From Nocardia brasiliensis (GTDB taxonomy: Bacteria > Actinomycetota > Actinomycetes > Mycobacteriales > Mycobacteriaceae): a DNA stretch of 64,000 bases. Made by a program: the position numbers and the translations under genes. Under the pieces are notes generated by a model. The model had not been told where the DNA came from. It saw only the letters and a program-made list of their open reading frames with translations, and made no database searches. The stretch spans positions 3,596,001 to 3,660,000 of the forward strand of contig NZ_CP046171.1 in assembly GCF_011801125.1 (NCBI RefSeq), in the 5' to 3' direction. Below, piece by piece: positions 28,251 to 36,977 of this stretch. The number at the start of each line of letters is the position of its first letter. The first letter of the stretch is position 1.

Positions 28251-29573
28251 ATGGCAGATCCGGCCCTCCACAGCGACCTCGACGTGCCGCTGTACGAATT
28301 CGATCCGCTCGTCGCCGAATTGGTCGGCCGCGAGCTCGGCAGGCAACAGCACGGCCTGGAGATGATCGCCTCGGAGAACTACGCGCCGCTGGCGGTCATG
28401 CAGGCGCAGGGCACGGTGCTGACCAACAAGTACGCCGAGGGCTATCCGGGCAGGCGCTACTACGGCGGATGCGAACACGTCGACGAGATCGAGTCGCTGG
28501 CCATGACCCGGCTGCGTGCCCTGTTCGGCGCGGAATACGCCAACGTGCAACCACATTCGGGCGCACAGGCGAACGCGGCGGTGATGCACGCGCTGCTGCG
28601 TCCCGGCGATCGCATCCTCGGGCTCGCGCTCGACCACGGCGGCCACCTCACCCACGGCATGAAGGTGAACTTCTCCGGCCGGTTGTATGACGTTGCGGCA
28701 TACCATGTTCGGGCCGAGGACCAGCGGGTCGACATGGACGAGGTGGCGCGGCTGGCGCGCGAACACCGGCCCAAGCTGATCGTGGCGGGCTGGTCGGCCT
28801 ATCCGCGCCACCTCGACTTCGCCGAGTTCCGGCGCATCGCCGACGAGGTCGGCGCCTACCTGATGGTCGATATGGCGCATTTCGCCGGGCTGGTCGCGGC
28901 CGGTCTGCATCCCTCGCCGGTGCCGCACGCGCATGTCGTCACCTCGACCACGCACAAGACACTGGGCGGCCCGCGCGGCGGATTCATCCTCGCCACCGCG
29001 GATCTGGGCAAGAAGTTCGATTCCGCCGTGTTTCCCGGTCAGCAGGGTGGTCCGCTCGAGCACGTGATCGCGGCGAAGGCGGTCGCGTTCAAGATGGCGG
29101 GCGAACCGGCGTTCCGCGACCGGCAGGAACGCACCCTGGAGGGGGCGCGGCTGCTGGCGCAGCGGCTGCTCGCCGAGGACTGCCGCGCCGCCGGAATCGG
29201 ACTGGTCAGCGGTGGCACCGACGTGCACCTGGTGCTGGTGGACCTGCGTGCCGCCGAGCTCGACGGCAAGCAGGCCGAGGATCTGCTGCACAGTGTGGGA
29301 ATCACAGTGAACCGCAACACCGTTCCGTTCGACCCGCGCCCGCCGATGGTCGGCTCCGGCCTACGGATCGGGACACCGGCCCTGGCGGCGCGGGGATTCG
29401 ATCGCGCGGCGTTCGTCGAGGTCGCCGATATCATCGCGACGGCGTTGCGGGTGGGCAAGCCATGGCGCGAGTTCAGTGTGCGGGTGGAGGTCTTGACGGA
29501 GAGGTTCCCGCTGTACGCGGGGCTGTCCCAGCAGGTTCCGTCGGCCGCCGACGCCGCGCGGGAGCTCGCGTGA
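28251..29573 (+). CDS. glyA: Serine hydroxymethyltransferase
   Basis: 440 residues, PLP enzyme interconverting glycine plus methylene-tetrahydrofolate with serine. It shows [53 protein letters not shown] and the PLP lysine in [14 protein letters not shown]. Here it likely consumes the glycine and one-carbon units made by betaine demethylation. ATG 28251 follows GAAAGG. It overlaps sdaA by four bases and is under the glycine riboswitch. It may be a second, pathway-specific glyA of the genome. Confidence 0.96.
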   Translation: MADPALHSDLDVPLYEFDPLVAELVGRELGRQQHGLEMIASENYAPLAVMQAQGTVLTNKYAEGYPGRRYYGGCEHVDEIESLAMTRLRALFGAEYANVQPHSGAQANAAVMHALLRPGDRILGLALDHGGHLTHGMKVNFSGRLYDVAAYHVRAEDQRVDMDEVARLAREHRPKLIVAGWSAYPRHLDFAEFRRIADEVGAYLMVDMAHFAGLVAAGLHPSPVPHAHVVTSTTHKTLGGPRGGFILATADLGKKFDSAVFPGQQGGPLEHVIAAKAVAFKMAGEPAFRDRQERTLEGARLLAQRLLAEDCRAAGIGLVSGGTDVHLVLVDLRAAELDGKQAEDLLHSVGITVNRNTVPFDPRPPMVGSGLRIGTPALAARGFDRAAFVEVADIIATALRVGKPWREFSVRVEVLTERFPLYAGLSQQVPSAADAARELA

Positions 29574-30937
29574 CCATCAGCGTGTTCGACCTGTTCAAGG
29601 TCGGCGTCGGTCCGTCGAGTTCGCACACCGTCGGGCCGATGCGTGCCGCGGGGGCTTTCGTCGATCGGCTGAAAGGCGCTGGCGTGCTGCATGATACGGC
29701 CACGCTGCGGGTGCTGCTGTACGGCTCGCTCGGCGCGACCGGGCGCGGCCACGGCAGCATGGAGGCGATCGTGGCCGGGTTGGCCGGCGCGCGCCCGGAA
29801 TCGGTCGACCCCGACACGATGCGCGACATCGTGGCCGAGGCGCGCGCCGACGAGCGGATCCATCTCGGCGGGGCACAACCGATCACATTCGTGATGGATC
29901 AGGACATCGAGCTGCTGGCCCGCACCAGGCTGCCGTTCCACACCAACGGCATGCTGTTCGCCGCCCGTGACGCGTCGGGACGGGTACTGCTGGAATGCCG
30001 CTACTACTCGATCGGCGGCGGGTTCGTGCTGGACGAGGACGAGATCGACCGCCTTACGGTCGAATCGCCGACGGCCGTGCCGTACTCGTTCGCCACCGCC
30101 GACGAATTGCTCGCGCTCACCGCGCGCACCGGCCGCTCGATCAGTGAACTGGTGCTGGCCAACGAAATGACCCGGCGCAGCGCCGATCAGGTGCGCGCGG
30201 ACCTGCTCGACATCTGGCACGTCATGCGGGGCTGTGTCGAGCGTGGCATGTCGAGTACCGGCGTGCTGCCCGGCCCGCTGCGGGTGCGCCGCCGCGCGGC
30301 GACCCTGTTCGATCGGTTACGCGCCGAAGCCGAGGAAAACGACCCGCTGCGCGCCATGGAGTGGGTCACGCTGTACGCGATGGCGGTCAACGAGGAGAAC
30401 GCCGCGGGCGGACGGGTCGTCACGGCGCCGACGAACGGCGCCGCGGGCATCATTCCCGCTGTGCTGCACTACATTCAGCAGTTCGTCACCGACGCCGCGG
30501 ACAGCGTCGTCGAATTCCTGCTCACCGCGGGCGCGATCGGCCAGCTGATGAAGGAGAACGCGTCGATCTCCGGCGCGGAGGTGGGCTGCCAGGGCGAGGT
30601 CGGTTCCGCCTGCGCGATGGCAGCGGCCGGACTGGCCGCCGTGCTCGGTGGCACCCCCGCGCAGATCGAGAACGCCGCCGAGATCGGCATGGAACACAAC
30701 CTCGGCCTGACCTGCGATCCGATCGGCGGCCTCGTCCAGATCCCGTGCATCGAACGCAACGGCATCGCGGCGGTGAAGGCGATCACCGCCGCGCGCATGG
30801 CGATTCGCGGCGACGGGCAGCACCACGTCTCGCTCGATCAGGTGATCCAGACCATGCGCGCCACCGGCGCGGACATGCTCGACAAGTACAAGGAGACCTC
30901 GCAAGGGGGTCTCGCGGTCGCCGTCGTCGAGTGCTGA
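29570..30937 (+). CDS. sdaA: L-serine dehydratase (iron-sulphur, single chain)
   Basis: 455 residues, SdaA type. N-terminal beta domain begins [22 protein letters not shown]. The alpha domain has [17 protein letters not shown] and [22 protein letters not shown], supplying the cysteines for the [4Fe-4S] cluster. Reaction: L-serine to pyruvate and ammonia, the last step of the pathway encoded here. GTG 29570 overlaps the glyA stop (GTGA); an earlier in-frame start would lie inside glyA and lacks homology. Confidence 0.95.
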   Translation: MTISVFDLFKVGVGPSSSHTVGPMRAAGAFVDRLKGAGVLHDTATLRVLLYGSLGATGRGHGSMEAIVAGLAGARPESVDPDTMRDIVAEARADERIHLGGAQPITFVMDQDIELLARTRLPFHTNGMLFAARDASGRVLLECRYYSIGGGFVLDEDEIDRLTVESPTAVPYSFATADELLALTARTGRSISELVLANEMTRRSADQVRADLLDIWHVMRGCVERGMSSTGVLPGPLRVRRRAATLFDRLRAEAEENDPLRAMEWVTLYAMAVNEENAAGGRVVTAPTNGAAGIIPAVLHYIQQFVTDAADSVVEFLLTAGAIGQLMKENASISGAEVGCQGEVGSACAMAAAGLAAVLGGTPAQIENAAEIGMEHNLGLTCDPIGGLVQIPCIERNGIAAVKAITAARMAIRGDGQHHVSLDQVIQTMRATGADMLDKYKETSQGGLAVAVVEC

Positions 30938-30994
30938 GCGGGCGCCAGGGCCTTGTCCAGTAACTTCGGCACGCCCCTGCTGGACGAGGTCCGT

Positions 30995-31154
30995 GGCCCT
31001 GTCTCATAAGTCCATCCGGCGCCGCCACGGTCCAGCTCGCCGCTCGGCGGCGTTCTCGGCGGCACCGAGACAACCCCGGCATCGGCTCTCCTCCACCTTG
31101 CTGGGCGACGAGCTGAACCGCGCAGGCATCCGGCGGGCCTCATGAGAAAGGGCC
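30995..31154. repeat. 160-bp element with imperfect terminal inverted repeats
   Basis: The ends GGCCCTGTCTCATAAG (30995-31010) and CTCATGAGAAAGGGCC (31139-31154) are inverted copies matching at 13 of 16 bases. There is no ORF of substance inside. It fills most of the gap between the convergent sdaA and flavohaemoglobin genes and ends on the latter's stop codon. This looks like a decayed IS end pair or MITE; no target-site duplication is clear. Confidence 0.4.
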
Positions 31155-32380
31155 TAGTCGGCGAGTAGCCAGTCGTTGGGCGCGAACGATTCGAAATGCA
31201 CGCGGCCGGAAGGAATTCCCGCGGCGTGCAGCTGCGCGCGCGCTGACCTGAGGAAGGCGTGGCCGCCGCACAGGTAGTAGTCCGCGGCGTCCGGCAGGTC
31301 GATACCGGTGAGGTCGATCAGGCCGTCTCCCTCGTCCTGATACCAGGTGCGCAGGCGTACGTCGCGGAGTTCGTCGCACCACGCGCGGACCCGGGCGCGC
31401 AGCGGGTGGGCGGCCGCGCGACTGTCGGCGTGCAGCACCGTGGTGGGCCGGTCCGGGCTGTGGGCCGCCAGGTAGGCCACGATGCCCGCCATGGGCGTGA
31501 TGCCGACGCCCGCCGAGATCAGCACCACCGGTGTCGCGGCGGCCGTGTCCAGGGTGAGATCACCGAAGGGCAGGGTGATGTCGAGGTGGTCACCGACGAC
31601 GACCGTGTGGTGCAGCCACGACGAGACCGCACCGGCGGGGGCGTGCGCGGTGGCCGCGATCGCGCGCACCGTGAAGGCGTAGCGACCGGTGCCAGGTGCG
31701 TCGACCAGACTGTACTGCCGCAGCTGTCTGGCGCCGTCCGGTAGGTCCGCACCGACCGAAATGTAGCTGCCGGGAAGGAAATCCGGCAGCGGACGCGCTG
31801 CCTCGGCCGACTCGACGACGAAAGTCACCACCCCGGAAGGGTCTTCGGCACGCTCGACCACCACGACCCTGCGGAAGACGTCGCCAGGCGCGACGCCTGC
31901 CGCGGCGTAGAGGCCGGTTTCGAGATCAATGAGGGCGGTGGCCATCAGCCAGTAGACGCGGTCCCATGCCGCGGCGACCGCCTCGGTCACCGCCTCCGCG
32001 CCGAGCACCTCGACGATCGCGGCGAACAAATGCCGGTGCACGATGTCGTACTGGCTCGCGGTGACGCCGAGCGAGGCGTGCCGGTGCCCGATGCGCGAGA
32101 GCAGTTCGACCGGATGCGGGAGATCCGGATCGACCAGGTGCCGGGCGAAGGTGACGATCGCCGACGCGAGGGCCCGCTGCTGGGTGCCCTGCGCCTGGTT
32201 GCCCCGATTGAACAGGTCGCGTCCCAATTCGGGGTGGGCGGCGAACATTCTGCGATAGAACACCGGGGTGATCTCATCGATCCGCGCGCCGATGAGCGGC
32301 AGCGTGGCGCGGATCACCGCCTGGTGTGCGGATTCGAGTTCCGGGGCGAGGCCACTCGGTGAACCGGTCGCGGTGTGCAT
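31154..32380 (-). CDS. hmp: Flavohaemoglobin, nitric oxide dioxygenase
   Basis: 408 residues. Globin domain (about 1-145) with the proximal His in RIGHRHASLGV. FAD domain has RQYSLVDAPG, and the NAD domain has LISAGVGITPMAGIV and the C-terminal YYLCGGHAFL. It converts NO and O2 to nitrate using NAD(P)H. The start at 32380 has GAGGAG just upstream and gives the usual Hmp N-terminus length. It lies 7 bp after nsrR in one operon, the usual arrangement for NO-responsive control. Confidence 0.93.
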   Translation of the reverse strand: MHTATGSPSGLAPELESAHQAVIRATLPLIGARIDEITPVFYRRMFAAHPELGRDLFNRGNQAQGTQQRALASAIVTFARHLVDPDLPHPVELLSRIGHRHASLGVTASQYDIVHRHLFAAIVEVLGAEAVTEAVAAAWDRVYWLMATALIDLETGLYAAAGVAPGDVFRRVVVVERAEDPSGVVTFVVESAEAARPLPDFLPGSYISVGADLPDGARQLRQYSLVDAPGTGRYAFTVRAIAATAHAPAGAVSSWLHHTVVVGDHLDITLPFGDLTLDTAAATPVVLISAGVGITPMAGIVAYLAAHSPDRPTTVLHADSRAAAHPLRARVRAWCDELRDVRLRTWYQDEGDGLIDLTGIDLPDAADYYLCGGHAFLRSARAQLHAAGIPSGRVHFESFAPNDWLLAD

Positions 32381-32387
32381 GATCTCC

Positions 32388-32843
32388 TCAATTCTCTTGC
32401 GCGGGTTGGGTAATCGCGGGCAGATGCAGCAGCTCGAGCACGCCCGGGTGCACCAGATCGACGAGGTGGTAGTTGTCCAGCTCGCGATAGAAGGCCTGCT
32501 TCGCGTCCTGGAGAACCTGGCGTAGACGGCAATTGGACGCCAGCGGGCATGGTCGGTCGCCCACACAGGCCACGACCTCGGCATCGCCCTCGAGCGCTCG
32601 GATGATCTGCCCGACGGTGGCGGCGCGGCCCGCGTCGGTGAGGAATATCCCGCCGCCGCGGCCGCGGTAGGACGCGACGAAGCCGAGTTCTACCAGCCGC
32701 GACACCGCCTTGGCCACCTGGTGCTCCGAGGAGTCCACCTGCCGCGCAATGAGTTTCGCGGTCACCCTTTGGTCCGCGGACCCGCTGACCGCGAGGCGCA
32801 TCATGGCCCGCAGGGCGAGATCGGTGAACCGGGCGAGCTGCAT
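32388..32843 (-). CDS. nsrR: Rrf2-family nitric-oxide sensor NsrR
   Basis: 151 residues. Winged helix at the N-terminus (MQLARFTDLALRAMMRLA; SSEHQVAKAVSRLVELGFV) and three cluster cysteines in ACVGDRPCPLASNCRL, the NsrR pattern rather than IscR. The [Fe-S] cluster reacts with NO, releasing DNA and derepressing the operon with hmp. A perfect 10-2-10 palindrome at 32913-32934 is a candidate operator. Confidence 0.92.
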   Translation of the reverse strand: MQLARFTDLALRAMMRLAVSGSADQRVTAKLIARQVDSSEHQVAKAVSRLVELGFVASYRGRGGGIFLTDAGRAATVGQIIRALEGDAEVVACVGDRPCPLASNCRLRQVLQDAKQAFYRELDNYHLVDLVHPGVLELLHLPAITQPAQEN

Positions 32844-32912
32844 GAGTTCACCGTACGTAATCGCTATTCGAAAAGGCGCTTTCAGCGGCTGTGCTGTTTA
32901 ATACGCGGAATC

Positions 32913-32934
32913 GCGCGGATTATGTAATCCGCGC
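32913..32934. promoter_or_regulatory. Perfect 22-bp palindrome upstream of nsrR-hmp
   Basis: GCGCGGATTA-TG-TAATCCGCGC, ten-base arms, 70 bp upstream of the nsrR start. There is no T-tract, so it is not a terminator. Best guess is the NsrR operator, though it does not obviously match the AT-rich sites known for Streptomyces NsrR. Confidence 0.55.
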
Positions 32935-33048
32935 CACATTGCGCGGTGGGAAAATGGTTGCTGCCAGTGTGTTTCGGTTATCGATGAGAACTGCGTGCCA
33001 TCTAAGGTGACCGATGTGACGGCGGAGATTGGGCGGTGCCTTCAGATG

Positions 33049-33319
33049 TCATGTCAAGTCCATGTCTTCCCACAGTTGGTCGTAACCGATCGCGAAGGTG
33101 TTGTCGGAGGGGTGGACGATCACGTTCCGACGGCCCCCGGTTCGCGGGTGCGGCCTGGACCCCGCAGTCCGCATCGAACGCATCGAATCCGGGGCCGCTG
33201 ACGCGCACTCGGAGTTCGGCCACGTCCGGGTTCTCGCCGCCCTGCCGGATCCGCACCGCGAGTATCCGCGCGGTCGCCGGCACCCCGCGGTCCGATACCG
33301 CTTCGCGGTCCATCGCCAT
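33049..33319 (-). pseudogene. Possible frameshifted small gene
   Basis: Two overlapping minus frames each look coding in part. From ATG 33319 one reads DRGVPATARILAVRIRQGG and on through VAELRVRVSGPGFDAFDAD. In the other frame the end, to a stop at 33049, reads NVIVHPSDNTFAIGYDQLWE. Joining them needs one frameshift near 33115-33140. No family is recognised, so this is tentative; the rest of the 32844-33458 gap shows only the palindrome above. Confidence 0.3.
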
Positions 33320-33458
33320 TGATAGGTGTGCACCGCGAGGGCGATGCCGATCGGGCCCGCCCTCCCGCGTCGGGGCAGTTGCGGGAATCGGCCCGAGTGG
33401 TGGCGGGCCCGATTACCATCGAGATCACTTTCTCGTGGCGTCGTTCAGGAGGTCAGCG

Positions 33459-33872
33459 ATGTTCGGTACGAAATGCGCGCTGGTGGCGGTGGCCGGGACG
33501 GCGGCGGCAATGCTGTGCTCGACCTCGGCGAATGCCGCGCCCGAAGACGAATTCATCACCTTGAATTCCGTGGTCACCCCGGCGCCGGACGGCTTGCAAG
33601 CCACCGGCACTTACCTGTGCGACGGCGGCATCGGCTACCTCGACGCCTCGGCGAAAATGGACACCAACGGCAGTGGCACGGTCAGCCTGACCAGCTCGCC
33701 CCCCGGCGTAACCCTGCAATGCACCGGACAGGTAGAGACCTGGACCGTACTGCTGAAGCCGACCACCGGCCTCCCCGTCCTCGTCCCGTACACCCAGGGC
33801 ACCGGCACCGCCCAACTCAACCGCAAATACTGGAAAACCGATTCCGGAGAGGTAGCGCTGCACCTCGGCTAG
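33459..33872 (+). CDS. Small secreted protein, unknown
   Basis: 137 residues. A clear signal peptide (MFGTKCALVAVAGTAAAMLC, cleaved after ANA near residue 26) is followed by a beta-rich domain with one cysteine pair (GTYLCDGG and TLQCTGQ) about 40 residues apart, an immunoglobulin-like spacing. AGGAGG lies just upstream. Exported and probably disulphide-stabilised; function not recognised. Confidence 0.78.
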   Translation: MFGTKCALVAVAGTAAAMLCSTSANAAPEDEFITLNSVVTPAPDGLQATGTYLCDGGIGYLDASAKMDTNGSGTVSLTSSPPGVTLQCTGQVETWTVLLKPTTGLPVLVPYTQGTGTAQLNRKYWKTDSGEVALHLG

Positions 33873-34086
33873 CTCTCGCGGGCCACCGATGATTTGCCAC
33901 CGATGATTTGAGTAGTTCGCCAGCGCGCGGGGCATCGGCGGCGAAGAACGGCGCGAGCGTCGTGAACGAGGCCCGAGGTCTTACTGGCCTAGCGGCGCAG
34001 CAGTATTCCGAGGTGGTAGCCAGGGGAGGTTCGGCCCCGTCTCGAGATTCTTCGGTGGATACCAGACCCCTCGCCACACCACAATC

Positions 34087-34263
34087 ATGGTCGACCGTGG
34101 ACACTGGATCCATGACACGGAAGCGGGCTGTGGCGGTTGGGGTTTGTGGGCGATCGGAATAGTCGCGGTCGTCCTTCTTCGCGCAGTCGATGGCGGCGAC
34201 ATGCCGTCGGGGCCCGCTACCGACCCCGAGCCCACGCTGTGGATGGAGTCGGAGTTCGGCTAG
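34087..34263 (+). CDS. Possible small membrane protein
   Basis: 58-codon ORF with a central hydrophobic stretch (GLWAIGIVAVVLLRAV) and an acidic C-terminus (PATDPEPTLWMESEFG). No ribosome site is evident. An alternative start in another frame (MTRKRAVAVGVCG at 34111) would need a frameshift to join the same tail. Low confidence; the rest of 33873-34290 is otherwise empty. Confidence 0.35.
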   Translation: MVDRGHWIHDTEAGCGGWGLWAIGIVAVVLLRAVDGGDMPSGPATDPEPTLWMESEFG

Positions 34264-34290
34264 GCGATTCGGCGCGGTAGGTTCGTGGGC

Positions 34291-34773
34291 ATGTCGAGAG
34301 CCCTGTGCGCCGGGTCGTTCGATCCGGTGACCAATGGGCACGTCAATGTGTTCGAGCGCGCCGCCGATCAATTCGATGAGCTCGTGGTCACGGTTATGGC
34401 CAATCCGGCCAAGACGACGCTGTTCGGCCCCGATGAGCGTCTCGAGATGTTGCGTGAGGTTACTGGCCATCTGCCCAATGTGCTGGTGGGATCGTGGTCG
34501 GGGCTGCTGGTGGATTGCGTACGGGAGCAAGGGTTTACCGTGATCGTGAAGGGGCTGCGGTGCGGGGATTTCGACTATGAACAGTCGATGGCGCGCACGC
34601 ATCGGGCCCTCGCCGGTGTGGACACCTACTTCATTGCCAGCGATCCGACCTACGGGTACTTGTCCAGCTCGTTGGTCAAGGAGATCGCCGCGGCGGGCGG
34701 CGACACCCGCGGTCTGCTGCCCGCCGCCGTGCAGCGCCGACTGTTGGAGCGGCTGGCCGAAACGCGGTTGTGA
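34291..34773 (+). CDS. coaD: Phosphopantetheine adenylyltransferase-like protein
   Basis: 160 residues, the size of CoaD. N-terminal AGSFDPVTNGHVNVFERAA contains the nucleotidyltransferase T-x-G-H motif, and GLRCGDFDYEQSMARTHRALAG and YLSSSLVKEIA align with the CoaD substrate site. Reaction: ATP plus 4'-phosphopantetheine to dephospho-CoA. Compared with the usual mycobacterial CoaD, the MNxxLAG segment is THRALAG and the gene stands alone rather than in its usual neighbourhood. It may therefore be a second, diverged copy. The start at ATG 34291 is favoured over GTG 34285. Confidence 0.85.
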   Translation: MSRALCAGSFDPVTNGHVNVFERAADQFDELVVTVMANPAKTTLFGPDERLEMLREVTGHLPNVLVGSWSGLLVDCVREQGFTVIVKGLRCGDFDYEQSMARTHRALAGVDTYFIASDPTYGYLSSSLVKEIAAAGGDTRGLLPAAVQRRLLERLAETRL

Positions 34774-34815
34774 CCGGGGTGGCGTGATGCCACCGCAGTC
34801 ACCTCCCGTTTGTTG

Positions 34816-35310
34816 TCAGCGTTTGAAGTGCTTCCACTCGCTGCACGTGTCGCTCCACGCGTCTGAGTTGCAGACGCGCATCCAGGCTTCGTTGGTGCGG
34901 ATTGCTTGGGGATCCCAGACGACCTTGCTCCAGTTCTTGTCCTTGTCGACCGGGTTGTAGAACTCGACGGCCGAGTAGCCCTCCACCGAAACCTGGAGAT
35001 AGATTTCCTGGTCGTTGTTCTCGGTGTCGTCCGATGTTCCATGGAAGACGAACCCGCCGTGGTTCTGGTCCGCCGAGGCGAAATAGACGTTGCCGGAGAA
35101 GTTTCCGAGACCGTATCCGGTCGAGATCTTCACGTGCCGTCGATCGCCCGGCCCATCGGTCGGGGCGTCGGTCGCCGAAGCCGGCGGACCCGCTGGGTCG
35201 CCGGGCGGTGCGTTCTGGTCCTCCGGCTGGGAATGGGCCAGCGGAGCGGTCGCCATGAGCGCGCACAGTGTCGTCGCCGTGAACGCGGTCTTGACTGCGG
35301 TGTTGATCAT
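34816..35310 (-). CDS. Secreted protein, unknown
   Basis: 164 residues. Signal peptide (MINTAVKTAFTATTLCALMA, cleavage near AHS) is followed by a Pro/Asp/Ala-rich linker and a C-terminal domain with two cysteines (RVCNSDAWSDTC). GAAAGG six bases upstream of ATG 35310 fixes the start, although the frame is open to 35481. No family is recognised; one of several small exported proteins in this stretch. Confidence 0.75.
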   Translation of the reverse strand: MINTAVKTAFTATTLCALMATAPLAHSQPEDQNAPPGDPAGPPASATDAPTDGPGDRRHVKISTGYGLGNFSGNVYFASADQNHGGFVFHGTSDDTENNDQEIYLQVSVEGYSAVEFYNPVDKDKNWSKVVWDPQAIRTNEAWMRVCNSDAWSDTCSEWKHFKR

Positions 35311-35542
35311 TTCGAGCCTTTCGTGGAAAGCGCTCGGGACACAATGCGAGGAATCTTCGTTGTCGCCCCCTGGAATGGCCGTCTCCCGAGCGCAATTGGT
35401 GTGTGGTTGCGCATGTTTCCGGTGGCTGGATTCCTCGAGGCTCCAGGCTGGCAGGCCCGGCGCCGTCGCCACCAGCCGCATAAGTCCTTGCCATCGATTG
35501 ATGGGGGACCGTCGCGCTGATCTCGCCGAGCGCCGAAATTGA

Positions 35543-36025
35543 TCAGCCCCTGGACTTTTCGCGCTGGTTGGCGAGGAAACGCGCCTTTTTCTGCCGATTC
35601 CCGCATGTGTTCATGTCGCACCATTTGCGGGTGCGGCTCTGGCTGGTATCGAAGAAGGCCGCCCGGCAGGTCGTCGACGCGCACAGGGCCAATTTCCCGT
35701 CCCGCTCGCCCGCGAGGATGTCGATCGCGTCGGCGGCGATCACGCCGAGGGCATCGTCCACGCAGGAGGCCGAATTCAGCCGCCATTCCCGCTTGCCCTC
35801 GGGCGTCAGAACAGCCGCGGCCCGACCCTGCCTGCTGCGTTCGATAATGACGTGAACAGCGGCGACGGGAGGAACCTTGCCCATCGCGGCCGCTGTCGCC
35901 GCGGCGTGGATCGCTTCGCGCAACTCCCGGGCGCGGTCGAGCTGAGCGCTGGTACACGCGTCGACGGCGAGCCCGCTCACCGTCAGCCAGTCGGCAAGTC
36001 GCCGCGGCGTGGGAATGCGCTCCAC
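35543..36025 (-). CDS. CGNR zinc-finger / ABATE-domain protein, N-terminus probably lost
   Basis: 160 residues from GTG 36025. The C-terminus is a CGNR zinc finger (LCASTTCRAAFFDTS and WCDMNTCGNRQKKARF), found in putative transcription factors. The start lies inside the ABATE domain. Reading further upstream in frame gives NSATLTERQGDAVERIPTPR, which matches the family, but homology stops near 36060, where an epoxide-hydrolase fragment on the other strand begins. The gene therefore looks truncated at a rearrangement joint and may not be functional. Confidence 0.7.
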   Translation of the reverse strand: MERIPTPRRLADWLTVSGLAVDACTSAQLDRARELREAIHAAATAAAMGKVPPVAAVHVIIERSRQGRAAAVLTPEGKREWRLNSASCVDDALGVIAADAIDILAGERDGKLALCASTTCRAAFFDTSQSRTRKWCDMNTCGNRQKKARFLANQREKSRG

Positions 36026-36080
36026 GGCATCGCCCTGACGCTCGGTCAGCGTCGCCGAATTCGTAGATGTAGTAGATGAT

Positions 36081-36272
36081 TTGGCCGACCCGAAAGACGC
36101 AGGCGCGCCGGCCTTTCACGTCGTAGCGCCCTCGCTGCCCGGCTTCGGTTACAGCGACAAGCCGACCACCATCGGGTGGGGGACCGAAAAGATCGCGGCC
36201 GCATGGGTGGAACTGATGGGCAGGCCCGGCTACGAACGATTCGCGGCGGATGTGCTCGCCGCCGCTCGGTGA
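36081..36272 (+). pseudogene. Epoxide hydrolase fragment
   Basis: The translation contains FHVVAPSLPGFGYSDKPTT and EKIAAAWVELMGRPGYERF, an internal piece of an EH-type alpha/beta hydrolase (HVVAPSLPG-x-G-x-SDKP and WVELMGRLGYERF). The oxyanion HGWP region before it and the catalytic GGDWG after it are missing. About 155 bp of homology flanked by unrelated sequence indicates a decayed remnant. Confidence 0.6.
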
Positions 36273-36303
36273 AAACGGTTGGGCGGCCGGCCGAAAGTGT
36301 TGC

Positions 36304-36675
36304 TCAGGTCCGCCAGAACTTCACGTGGCGGTCGGAGAGCATGTAGGGGTGGGAGCCGCGGCAGACCGCGAGGGAGGTGCCCTTCGGTGCGTCCGCGCGT
36401 CCGCCCCAGATGTACGAGCTGTCCGAGGATGTGCTGTTCGATTTGTAGCAGAGGATGCGGATTTGGAAATACCCATCCCCCTTGCACTTTCCGCCGATCG
36501 CGCCGTTCTTGCCGTATCGCGTAGACGTCACGCGGCAGTCGTACGGCTTGCTGGCATCCATCTGAGAGTTGTCGATTTCGACCGGTTCTGGTTGTGCCGC
36601 AGCACTTATCGGGAAGATGGCGAGTGCCAGGGTGCATCCCGCGAGAGCCGCCGCGACCTGTGACAGATTAGGCAT
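36304..36675 (-). CDS. Small secreted cysteine-containing protein
   Basis: 123 residues. Signal peptide (MPNLSQVAAALAGCTLALAI, cleavage near SAAAQ) and a mature domain with four cysteines (YDCRVTSTRYG, GGKCKGDG, ILCYKS, AVCRGSHP), likely two disulphides. GGGGA six bases upstream supports ATG 36675. Function unknown. Confidence 0.75.
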   Translation of the reverse strand: MPNLSQVAAALAGCTLALAIFPISAAAQPEPVEIDNSQMDASKPYDCRVTSTRYGKNGAIGGKCKGDGYFQIRILCYKSNSTSSDSSYIWGGRADAPKGTSLAVCRGSHPYMLSDRHVKFWRT

Positions 36676-36820
36676 TGGTTGTCCCCGTTGTCGGATATTC
36701 CTCCGGGTATCGAGTCTGCTGTCCACGCGGGAATCCAGGAAGCCCCGAAAGTTGTTGCCCTTTGAGTCGTCGGGATCGCATACCTGACAAGCCGTTGTTC
36801 GCTATCTCGTACCGTGCTGT

Positions 36821-36958
36821 ACAAAATCGCAGCATATTGCCGGAGGGATCGAGGAGAACGGGGTCGCGGGCGTCGTCGGGGTGAGTGACCCGATCCGGTA
36901 TCCCCTCGATGCCGGCGGCTTCGATCCGCTGGAACGTACTGTCGCAGTTAGTGGCTCG
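36821..36958 (-). pseudogene. VOC/glyoxalase-like fragment
   Basis: The minus frame reads STFQRIEAAGIEGIPDRV and then ARDPVLLDPSGNMLRF, the C-terminal beta-alpha-beta part of a vicinal-oxygen-chelate domain. The N-terminal part is absent because a stop lies at 36959. It occupies the 300-bp gap between the secreted-protein gene and the carboxylesterase. Confidence 0.5.
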
Positions 36959-36977
36959 TCATACCGAGGAGCTCCTG

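Noticed and set aside
34774..34800. GGTGGC-GTGAT-GCCACC hairpin after coaD
   Set aside because: Six-base stem without a T-tract; too weak to call a terminator.
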